Below are positions 32,269 through 39,332 of a stretch of DNA of 64,000 bases, piece after piece; position 1 is the first letter of the stretch, and every line of letters begins with the position of its first letter. The stretch is from assembly GCA_964529715.1 (NCBI GenBank), contig CAZGXI010000026.1, forward strand, positions 1 through 64,000, in the 5' to 3' direction. Made by a program: the position numbers and the translations under genes. The notes under the pieces were generated by a model, which saw only the letters and a program-made list of their open reading frames with translations, was not told the DNA's origin and searched no databases. Source of the stretch: CAZGXI01 sp964529715 (lineage in GTDB: Bacteria; Chloroflexota; Anaerolineae; Aggregatilineales; Ch27).

Positions 32269-34205
32269 CCAAAGTCAATCGAACCGCCAGGTCGCCAAGA
32301 GCGCCCGGAATAGAGGTCTCTTTCCTTTTTTCTCTTGGCGTACTTGGCGTCTTGGCGGTTATTTTCCTCTTCGCCGCCGCGAGCGGAATCGCCGCGCAGG
32401 GCGAGGCCACACCTACCGCGACGATCCCGCCGCGCCCGACCTACGCGCCCAGCCCTACGCCAGAGATCACGCCCGTCCCGCTGATCCTCACGCCGATTGC
32501 CACGCCCATCCCCCTGCCGCCCTTGCCCCCGCTGACCGACAGCCAATCCAGCCGGGCGCTGGCGCTGGCGGGCGAAACGCTCGTCACGGTCAATGCGGAC
32601 AGCGGCAGCGTGACCCTGGTGGACGTGAACACGCTGGCCGTGCTGGCGGAAATCCCGGTGGGCCGCGACCCGCGCGCAGCAGCGATCACACCGGACGGAA
32701 GGCGGGCGCTCGTCACCCTGCGTGGCGAGGATGCCCTGGCGGTGGTCAATGTGCAGGCACGGCGGGTAGAAGCCGTTTACCCAGCCTGCCACATGCCCTA
32801 CGGCGTCGTCGCAGACGAACGGCGGGCTTACGTGGCCTGTTTCGCCGACGACCAGATCGCCGTGCTGGACCTGGACTCCGGCCAGATCGTGCATCGCCTG
32901 AATGTGTCCGACGCGCCGGCAGGGCTGGCGCTGAGCGAGAACGGCTGGCTGCTGGCGACTCACTTTTACAGCGGGCAGGTGACGGCCCTCAACGTGGCGA
33001 GCACACCGTTCGTGCTGGGATCGGTTAACGTCGAGCCGGACGCGGTGCTGTCCCAGAGCATCGTGCTCGCGCCGGATGGGGCGCGGGCCTACCTGCCGCA
33101 GACGCGCACGGGGCTGGCTCTGATCTCGCTGCAATACATGCAAGACTGGTTCCCGGTGGTGGGCGTGCTGGACCTCACGACCATGCAGGGCGACCGCGAC
33201 GCACGCCTGACCATTTCCCGTTACGACGACCAACCCGCCAACATGCCGTTCGACGCAGCCTTTTCCCCAGACGGGGCGACGCTGTACGTGGCGCTGGCAG
33301 GCAGCGACGCGGCGCTGGCGGTGGACGTGACCACGTATGATGTGCGGGCGCGGGTGGCGGTCGGGGCGAACCCGCGCGCGGTGATGGCGCATGAGGATAG
33401 GGTGTTCGCGCTCAATGCGCTGGACGGCACCCTCACGGTCATCGACGCGAGCACGTTCACCGTGACCGCTACCGTCCGCGTGACGGACATCCCGCTCAAT
33501 CCTGAACTGCTGCGTGGCAAGGTGCTGTTCCACAATGCCGCCGATCCCCGGCTCAGCGACGGGGCGATCAGTTGCGCCACGTGCCACTTCGACGGTGGCA
33601 CAGATACGCGCACCTGGATCAACTTCCGCAGCGGGCCGCGCAACACGCCCGCGCTCGCCGGCGCGGCGGCATATCCGCCCTTTCATTGGGCGGGCGATAT
33701 GGTCGAACTTCAGGATTCAATTGAGGATACCATCCGCCACGTGATGTTGGGCGACGGCCTGATCGACGGGCCGTTCGACGCGACTGTGCCGAACGCGGTC
33801 GATGCCGGGCGCTCGGCAGACCTGGACGCACTGGCGGCCTACGTCGCCTCGCTGGAGACCTGGCCCAACCCTTACCGCCAGCCAGACGGCTCGCTGACCG
33901 AGTCGGCGCGGCGGGGGATGCAGCTTTTTATGAGCGGTTCGCCGAGCTGTAGCTGTCACGCGCCGCCGCTGTACACCGATCAGCGCCAGCACAACCTGGC
34001 CAGCGCGACCTTTTCGATGGAAGTCTATGGCAACTTCGACACGCCGACGCTGCGTGGCCTGTGGATGAGCGCGCCGTACATGCACGACGGCGTGGCGCAG
34101 ACGCTGGAAGAAGTCCTGACGCGCACCGACCCGGTTCACAGCGTGGCGGGCAGCCTGACGCGCCAGGAGCTTGACGACCTGATCGCCTTCCTGCTGTCGC
34201 TATGA
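32265..34205 (+). CDS. YVTN-type beta-propeller fused to a dihaem cytochrome c peroxidase-like domain
   Basis: A 646-residue exported protein. Its signal peptide (about 1-44) is followed by a Thr/Pro linker and a YVTN/NHL-like beta-propeller (about 95-415; VTVNADSGSVTLVDVNTLAVLAEIPVGRDPRA and similar repeats). Residues 420-646 are a MauG/cytochrome c peroxidase-like unit: LRGKVLFHNA with CATCH at C437-H441, then RRGMQLF with C562-S-C564-H565, a CxCH in place of CxxCH. The C-terminal FDTPTLRGLWMSAPYMHDG is typical of this family. The ATGA overlap with the upstream gene supports start 32265. The substrate is unknown. Confidence 0.88.
   Translation: MTKVNRTARSPRAPGIEVSFLFSLGVLGVLAVIFLFAAASGIAAQGEATPTATIPPRPTYAPSPTPEITPVPLILTPIATPIPLPPLPPLTDSQSSRALALAGETLVTVNADSGSVTLVDVNTLAVLAEIPVGRDPRAAAITPDGRRALVTLRGEDALAVVNVQARRVEAVYPACHMPYGVVADERRAYVACFADDQIAVLDLDSGQIVHRLNVSDAPAGLALSENGWLLATHFYSGQVTALNVASTPFVLGSVNVEPDAVLSQSIVLAPDGARAYLPQTRTGLALISLQYMQDWFPVVGVLDLTTMQGDRDARLTISRYDDQPANMPFDAAFSPDGATLYVALAGSDAALAVDVTTYDVRARVAVGANPRAVMAHEDRVFALNALDGTLTVIDASTFTVTATVRVTDIPLNPELLRGKVLFHNAADPRLSDGAISCATCHFDGGTDTRTWINFRSGPRNTPALAGAAAYPPFHWAGDMVELQDSIEDTIRHVMLGDGLIDGPFDATVPNAVDAGRSADLDALAAYVASLETWPNPYRQPDGSLTESARRGMQLFMSGSPSCSCHAPPLYTDQRQHNLASATFSMEVYGNFDTPTLRGLWMSAPYMHDGVAQTLEEVLTRTDPVHSVAGSLTRQELDDLIAFLLSL
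32282..32360. repeat. inverted-repeat element (ACCGCCAAG family) inside a signal-peptide coding region
   Basis: Left arm AACCGCCA plus CGCCAAGAG (32282-32301) pairs with CTCTTGGCG plus TGGCGGTT (32332-32360). It is related to the 16861-16933 element. It encodes residues 6-32 of the propeller-cytochrome, including the hydrophobic core of its signal peptide (SLGVLGVLAV). Confidence 0.7.
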
Positions 34206-34440
34206 CTTTGAAGAGCGTGTTCCAGTGGGACACGGCGGACGCGGAGGCTCGCGGACCAAAGGACTAATCAGAAAATCCGCGTCGTCCGCGTACCGTTGGA
34301 ATCTGCCTGACGAACAACCGGACGCGGGGCAAAAGGTCTCCCACGTTGTGGCGGCGGAAAGCGTTCCGCCGTTATACTTATACAAAATACTTGATGGCGG
34401 CTTGTCGTGCAGCGCCGCCGCTGTCCGATTACATACACAA
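34206..34440. other. non-coding spacer before repeat C
   Basis: No gene supported. It contains a short GACGCGGAGGCTCGCGGACC stretch and an AT-richer part around 34370-34395. The FG-GAP cytochrome gene could have its own promoter here. Confidence 0.4.
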
Positions 34441-34625
34441 GGTGCAAGTTTCAAAAACGACCGTGTCTGCCCCGGTCGCCAGGGGTTTAAACCCCTGGCT
34501 AAGTCCACAAAGTCCGCTTCAACGGACTGAAAGGCGGGTCAAGACCGAGGCCGACAGTCCACTTCAGTGGACTTTACATCCGTAGCTGGGGACTTGAGTC
34601 CCCGGCGCTAGAAACCTGCACATTC
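34441..34625 (+). repeat. palindromic MITE-like repeat, copy C
   Basis: About 185 bases in the orientation of copy A. It runs from GGTGCAAGTTTCAAAAACG to CTAGAAACCTGCACA, with AGTCCACTTCAGTGGACT, GGGGACTTGAGTCCCC and CCAGGGGTTTAAACCCCTGG. One palindrome has decayed (AGTCCGCTTCAACGGACT). It lies 25 bases upstream of the FG-GAP cytochrome start. Confidence 0.75.
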
Positions 34626-34650
34626 CGTTTGCACACACAATGGGGTTGCC

Positions 34651-36795
34651 ATGAACAAACCTGTGATTATTCCCCGCCGCCAGCGTGTTGCCTTACTGAT
34701 CGTGATCCTGGCGATTGCTGCCGTCTTGTCGCCGCGTGCACTGTTCGCCCAGGGAAGCCGCACGCCCACCGGCGGTCAGCCCTGGGACCTGAAGAACGTC
34801 ACGCAGGCCGGGCAATTCAGTTTCTTCGACACGCCTGCCGGGGCCTCGACCACCGGCAAGCCGCTGGACATCGGCGACTTCGACGGCAACGGCTGTGGCG
34901 ACATCGCCATCACCGGGCAGAACGCCAGCCCCGTCTGGCGGGGCAGCGCCGGGCATCTGCGCATCGTCATGAATCTGTGTCCTATCGGCGGCGTGATGAA
35001 CATGGAAACGGTCCAGGTAGGCCAGGGCGTGTTCTCCATCTACGGCGGCTACGCTGGCGATATGGCCGGCACCGAGACCTACACCGCCGACTTCAACAAC
35101 GATGGCTACGACGACCTGCTCTTCTCGGCCCAGAACAGCGATGGCCCCTACCAGGACCGCACCAACGCCGGCGCGGTCTACCTGCTGTTCGGCGGACCGG
35201 ACTTCGCCAATCACCCGGACATCGTGCTAGACCAGCTTCCCGCCGACATGCTTGTTTTCTACGGCGCGACGGCGGAGGACCGCTTTGGCCTGTGGGTGGA
35301 GGGCGGCGACTTCGACGCCGACGGCTTCCACGATCTGCTGATCGGGGCAAACCAGGCCGACGGCGAGGGCGATCATCGCATTAACGCGGGCGAGGCGTGG
35401 ATCATCTACGGCGACGCGGACATGTTCGGCAAATACGGCCAGGTGACAGACATGGCCGCACCGCCCGCCGACGCTACCTGGATCATCGGCGGCGACTACG
35501 ACGACCTGATGGGGTCGTGCGTGTGGGGCGACGACCTGGACGGCGACGGCATCGATGACGCCATCGTGAGCGCCGGGCTGTGGCGCGCGTCGTCCGGCGT
35601 GGGCGGCCTTTCGTTCGGTGGGGCCGACGGCCCGGCCAACCGGCGCTATAACAGCGGCGAGACGTTCGTTATCTTCGGGCGGCCCGATATGCGCGCGCGC
35701 GTATTCGACCTGGCCGCGCTGGTGGACGACTTCGGCGTGCCGACCGATCCGGGGATCACCGTGATCTACGGACAGGACCCCAACGACCTGCTGGGCGAGG
35801 AGATCGCCGTCGGGGATATGAACGGCGACGGACGCAACGATCTGGTGCTCGGCACGCTGATCGGCGACGGGCCGGAGAACAACATGGATGAGGCCGGCGA
35901 AGCCTGGGTGATTTACACCTTCGACCCGTTCCGAGGCATTATGATCGACACGGCCAACCCGCAGCCGGGCCGCACGGTGGTGATCTACCCTGATCAACCA
36001 GACAGCAAGGCGGGCGACACCTTGCGGGTGGCCGACATCGACGGCGACGGCATCGACGACCTGCTCTACGGCGCGCCAGACTATGACCCCACTGGCTACG
36101 ATCTGCGCGTGCGGCCCAACGCCGGGATGATGGCGGTCATCTTCGGCGAGCAGGGTGGCCTGCCGAACGAGAACGGCGTCATCCGCCTGTTTGCGCCGCC
36201 GCCGGGGTTGCGCGTGCGCTTCTTCATCGGAGCCGACGACAACGATATGATGCCCTACGCGCTGGCGGTGGCCGACATCGACGGCGACGGGCATATCGAC
36301 ATCGCGCCGAACGCGATGGGCGGCGACGGCGCCGCCAACGACCGCATCAACGCGGGGGAAATTTACGTCATCAGCGGCGCGGAGTTCCTATCCCCTGATC
36401 ACGACTTCGGCGCAACAGCAGCCGCGCCGCCCGCCGGGGCGACTACGCCTGCGCCCGTCGGGGCGACCTCCACCCCGCTGCCGCCGACGCCGGTCGGGAT
36501 GACGCAGGGGCGCGACATCGGCCTGGGCCGCCAGCATTTTGAGGAGACCTGTGCGGGCTGTCATGGCTTTCAGGGTGAAGGCGTAGCGGGCCTGGGGCTG
36601 CCGCTGGTCACGTCGCCGCTGGTGCTCTACATGCCCGACGCCGACCTGCTGGCGTTTTTGCGCGCCGGGCGTCCGGCGGACCACCCCGACAACACGACCA
36701 ACGTCGCCATGCCGCCCAGCGGCGGTCGGCCCGACTGGAGCGACGACGATCTGCTGAATGTGATTGCTTATCTGCGCTGGCTGGCCCGACAGTAG
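34651..36795 (+). CDS. FG-GAP/integrin-like beta-propeller fused to a C-terminal monohaem cytochrome c
   Basis: A 714-residue exported protein (signal about 1-34, ending LFAQ). Residues 45-580 hold about seven FG-GAP-like repeats with Ca-binding loops such as DFDGNGCGD, DFNNDGYDD, DLDGDGIDD, DMNGDGRND and DIDGDGHID. After a Pro/Thr linker (590-620) comes a class I cytochrome c: C634-A-G-C637-H638 (CAGCH), with M687 in NVAMPP as the likely sixth ligand. Integrin-like propellers are usually adhesion or ligand-binding modules, so fusion to an electron carrier is unusual. It follows the other two haem proteins on the same strand, separated from them by repeat C. The ribosome site is weak (GGGG). 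Confidence 0.88.
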   Translation: MNKPVIIPRRQRVALLIVILAIAAVLSPRALFAQGSRTPTGGQPWDLKNVTQAGQFSFFDTPAGASTTGKPLDIGDFDGNGCGDIAITGQNASPVWRGSAGHLRIVMNLCPIGGVMNMETVQVGQGVFSIYGGYAGDMAGTETYTADFNNDGYDDLLFSAQNSDGPYQDRTNAGAVYLLFGGPDFANHPDIVLDQLPADMLVFYGATAEDRFGLWVEGGDFDADGFHDLLIGANQADGEGDHRINAGEAWIIYGDADMFGKYGQVTDMAAPPADATWIIGGDYDDLMGSCVWGDDLDGDGIDDAIVSAGLWRASSGVGGLSFGGADGPANRRYNSGETFVIFGRPDMRARVFDLAALVDDFGVPTDPGITVIYGQDPNDLLGEEIAVGDMNGDGRNDLVLGTLIGDGPENNMDEAGEAWVIYTFDPFRGIMIDTANPQPGRTVVIYPDQPDSKAGDTLRVADIDGDGIDDLLYGAPDYDPTGYDLRVRPNAGMMAVIFGEQGGLPNENGVIRLFAPPPGLRVRFFIGADDNDMMPYALAVADIDGDGHIDIAPNAMGGDGAANDRINAGEIYVISGAEFLSPDHDFGATAAAPPAGATTPAPVGATSTPLPPTPVGMTQGRDIGLGRQHFEETCAGCHGFQGEGVAGLGLPLVTSPLVLYMPDADLLAFLRAGRPADHPDNTTNVAMPPSGGRPDWSDDDLLNVIAYLRWLARQ

Positions 36796-36842
36796 CGGCG
36801 TTTTTAGGGGAGGGTTGGCGGGCGCGACCTGGCGCACGTGAC

Positions 36843-37010
36843 GAACTCTTCGAGTTCGCGCCGTTGGAACGCCGGGAACTCACGTCTCCGGCTGTGCAAG
36901 AAAAGTTCGCTGAAACGGCCCGAAAACGGCGCCAGCCAGGAGGTTTCCGAGTCCACTTCAGTGGACTTTATGCCCGTAGCTGGGGAATACATTCCCTGGC
37001 GAACGTGCAA
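36843..37010. repeat. diverged palindromic repeat, copy D
   Basis: Contains GAACTCTTCGAGTTCG, GCCGTTGGAACGCC, GAGTCCACTTCAGTGGACTT and GTAGCTGGGGAATACATTCCC. The first part matches copy E at 24378, the last part copies A and C. It follows the FG-GAP cytochrome gene. Confidence 0.6.
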
Positions 37011-37026
37011 AAATTCATCACACATT

Positions 37027-37527
37027 TTAGCGCGCCGCCCGGGCGCACGCACATGCGGTAGGCCACGACGGCGAGACGCCCTCGCCCAGCCAAGCGAGGG
37101 CGTCTTCCAGGCAATCGGTGAAGTGCACCACGGCGCCCGGCCCCCACACCTGCGCGGAGTCATAAATGACGGGGGTATCCGTGCCGTCTATGTCGGGCAC
37201 ATTGATCAGCCGTCGGATTACCTTCGCCGTGCGCGCGTCCTGTGCGACGACGGCGCACTGGATGTTCAGATCGCGCCCCGCGCTCAAGCCAACGCTGAGA
37301 TTGGACAGTAGCAGCGCCGAGGGCATCCCGCACAGCCGTAAATCGTGCAAGATACGGTGGGGGTGTATCCGTTCTGGCAGCAGGGTACGTTGCTGGCGAC
37401 GCACTTCTTCCAGGTCGTTTACCAGGCGGCGAATCCAGGCGATCAGCGTGGCGGGCACCTGGTCGCCCAGACAGTAGACGGTGATCGCGCTGCCGGGTCG
37501 TTTTTCAACCGTCAAGGCAGAAACCAT
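37027..37527 (-). CDS. orphan protein, upstream-type paralog of the 37643-38104 gene
   Basis: A 166-residue soluble protein. It aligns by eye with the adjacent protein: AITVYCLGDQVPATLIAWIRRLVNDLEEVRR versus IVVYRLRDQTPAALIEWIRRVSVDVAAVRR, then ILHDLRLCGMP, LSNLSVGLSAGRDLNIQCAVV, RRLINVPD and a C-terminal FTDCLEDALAWL. The alternating strand/helix pattern and short length recall a STAS/SpoIIAA-like fold, a guess only. GGGGGGAGAGC precedes ATG 37527. The C-terminal tail (PSWPTACACARAAR) is Ala/Cys-rich and unlike its paralog. Function unknown. Confidence 0.65.
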   Translation of the reverse strand: MVSALTVEKRPGSAITVYCLGDQVPATLIAWIRRLVNDLEEVRRQQRTLLPERIHPHRILHDLRLCGMPSALLLSNLSVGLSAGRDLNIQCAVVAQDARTAKVIRRLINVPDIDGTDTPVIYDSAQVWGPGAVVHFTDCLEDALAWLGEGVSPSWPTACACARAAR

Positions 37528-37642
37528 GCTCTCCCCCCATTGCCACCCAACAAAGTTTCAGCTTCTCTTGATCTGAGCCTAGCAGATTCGCCGCGCAAGG
37601 GGGTAAAGGGCGGTTAAAAACGGCAGTATTCGCGCTGCTCCT

Positions 37643-38104
37643 CTACAAGGCAGCCGGCACGTTAGACAGCCAGCGTTCAGCCTCGTCAATGTTGTCAAAA
37701 AAGCAGATTTCGGCGCGCGGCGACCACATCTGCTCCAGGGTTGGGACGGACAGCGTATCGACTCCGCCCTCCGAAGGCACATTCAGCAGCCGCTTGAAGA
37801 TGCTAATGGCGATGCGATCCTGGCCGACAACCGCGCAGCGCATGGTCAGATCGCGCCCGGTACGCAGCCCAACGCTAAGGTGCGACAGCAACGACCCGCG
37901 CGGGGTGCCACACTTGCGCAGGTCGTGCAGAATGCGCCAGGGAACCACAGGCTGCCCGCCGGTCTGTTGCGCCCGGCGCACAGCAGCGACATCCACCGAC
38001 ACGCGGCGGATCCACTCAATCAATGCGGCGGGCGTCTGGTCGCGCAACCGATAAACGACGATGCCGTCGGGACGCATCTCAACCGTCAAAGGCGGCGTTT
38101 GCAT
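37643..38104 (-). CDS. orphan protein, tandem paralog of the 37027-37527 gene
   Basis: A 153-residue soluble protein that shares its whole length with the neighbour. Conserved positions include WRILHDLRKCGTP, LLSHLSVGLRTGRDLTMRCAVVGQD, FKRLLNVP and FFDNIDEAERWLSN. The last motif resembles the STAS-like C-terminal helix annotated in some anti-sigma antagonist-type domains. The two genes are 115 bases apart on the same strand, consistent with tandem duplication and divergence. No kinase, phosphatase or sigma factor lies beside them. Function unknown. Confidence 0.65.
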   Translation of the reverse strand: MQTPPLTVEMRPDGIVVYRLRDQTPAALIEWIRRVSVDVAAVRRAQQTGGQPVVPWRILHDLRKCGTPRGSLLSHLSVGLRTGRDLTMRCAVVGQDRIAISIFKRLLNVPSEGGVDTLSVPTLEQMWSPRAEICFFDNIDEAERWLSNVPAAL

Positions 38105-38171
38105 GGCTGTTTTCCTAACATTCCCTCTTCACAGGCGCACTTTTCTATCATAACACACGTCTGGCCCGGCG

Positions 38172-38182
38172 TGTGATACAAT
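38172..38182 (+). promoter_or_regulatory. extended -10 promoter, probably giving a leaderless mRNA
   Basis: TGTGATACAAT contains an extended -10 (TG-A-TACAAT, hexamer 38177-38182). The ATG at 38190 is only 7 bases downstream, so transcription would begin at or next to the start codon. No ribosome site is present between them. Confidence 0.5.
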
Positions 38183-38189
38183 CCGTCCC

Positions 38190-38951
38190 ATGCCTGCACG
38201 ACCGAATCCCCGACGTGTCTTTGTGGCCGGCGCCAGCGGCTTTCTTGGCGCCAGCGTGGTGTACGCACTGCTGGAAGAAGGCGCTGAGGTGACGGCGCTC
38301 ATTCCGCCCGAAACAACCCTACCCTGGGGACGAGAGCGCGTCCAGGTGGTGGAGGGCGACGCCTGGAATCCCGGCAGCCTGGCCGGGCGCAGCCGGGGAC
38401 ATGGCGCGGTGATCCACCTGGTCGGATCGCTGCGCCAACAGCCCGCGCGCGGCCTGACCTACACCCATCTCAACGTCACATCGCTGCGCAACATCGCCCG
38501 CATGGCGATCACGGACGGCGTACCGCATCTGTTGTTCCTCAGCGCAGCCTGGGCGCCCTGGTTGCCGGGTGACTACCTGGACAGCAAGCGCGAGGCCGAA
38601 CGTTACTTGCGGCGCAGCGGCATCGAGCACTGGACGATCATCCGCGCTCCGTTGGTCTATCCGCGCGGCGGGTTGGGCAACCCATTGCTGCTGCTGTTTG
38701 CCGGGCTGGGCGCGCTCCCCTTGTTGGGACGGCCTATCGCGCGCTGGTCGCCGCTGCCGGTCGATGTGGCGGCGCGCGGAATCGCCCGCCTGGCCCTGAC
38801 CGGGCAGGCGCGCGACGAGATCATCTACGGACCTCACCTGCGCCGCCTGAACGCCGTATACGAGCGGCGGCTGACTGCCCCGGCGCCGGGTTCTGACCAC
38901 GCCCAAGCGCAGATGGGCGAAGATGAGCCGCCCTTCGGCTGGCTGCCGTGA
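38190..38951 (+). CDS. atypical SDR, NAD(P)-binding epimerase-like protein (NDUFA9-like)
   Basis: A 253-residue protein with an N-terminal Rossmann motif (VFVAGASGFLGASVVYALLEEG) and atypical-SDR features: a GDAWNPGSL loop, AVIHLVGS, LFLSAAWAP, then YLDSKREAERYLRRSGIEHWTIIRAPLVYP (YxxxK-like YLDSK region). These match the complex I NDUFA9-like/NmrA-like group, which bind NAD(P) and often lack a complete catalytic triad. No complex I gene is near. It starts just after an extended -10 and has no ribosome site. The C-terminal tail is short and acidic. Confidence 0.8.
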   Translation: MPARPNPRRVFVAGASGFLGASVVYALLEEGAEVTALIPPETTLPWGRERVQVVEGDAWNPGSLAGRSRGHGAVIHLVGSLRQQPARGLTYTHLNVTSLRNIARMAITDGVPHLLFLSAAWAPWLPGDYLDSKREAERYLRRSGIEHWTIIRAPLVYPRGGLGNPLLLLFAGLGALPLLGRPIARWSPLPVDVAARGIARLALTGQARDEIIYGPHLRRLNAVYERRLTAPAPGSDHAQAQMGEDEPPFGWLP

Positions 38952-38961
38952 AGAAGCTACT

Positions 38962-39324
38962 TCAATAGTCCTCCCCGTCGATCTCCACCTCGTCCAGGAA
39001 CGAGTCGATCTCGTCATCGGCGTCCTGGGCTTCGCGGCGGCGTCGGCGGGTGGAACGGCCCGCGTCGGCGGCGCGGGGATAGCGGCTGGAACGATGCACA
39101 CGCCGGGAACGGGGACGACGAGGGATGTAACCGTCGTCGCCGAGCAGGTCCTGCTCCCCCCCGAAAGCCCCGGTCACGCCGTCGAGCAGGTCCTGCAACA
39201 GGCCAGAACGCCACAACGCCATCGCCAGGCCGCCGACAATCAGCGCGCCGCAACACAGCCCTCCACACACGACCAGGACGAGCGTACCGCCAAGCTGCTG
39301 TAAGGTATCCACCGTTTCACCCAC
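38962..39324 (-). CDS. small single-pass membrane protein with a charged tail
   Basis: A 120-residue protein. Residues 10-42 are a hydrophobic, Gly/Cys-containing segment (TLVLVVCGGLCCGALIVGGLAMALW). Residues 65-120 are Arg-rich then acidic (RRPRSRRVHRSSR, EIDSFLDEVEIDGEDY). The start is GTG 39324 with only a weak ribosome site. No family is recognised. It lies tail to tail with the NDUFA9-like gene (10-base gap) and 8 bases downstream of the GH3 gene on the same strand, so it may be co-transcribed with GH3. Confidence 0.5.
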   Translation of the reverse strand: MGETVDTLQQLGGTLVLVVCGGLCCGALIVGGLAMALWRSGLLQDLLDGVTGAFGGEQDLLGDDGYIPRRPRSRRVHRSSRYPRAADAGRSTRRRRREAQDADDEIDSFLDEVEIDGEDY

Positions 39325-39332
39325 CCCGCTGC

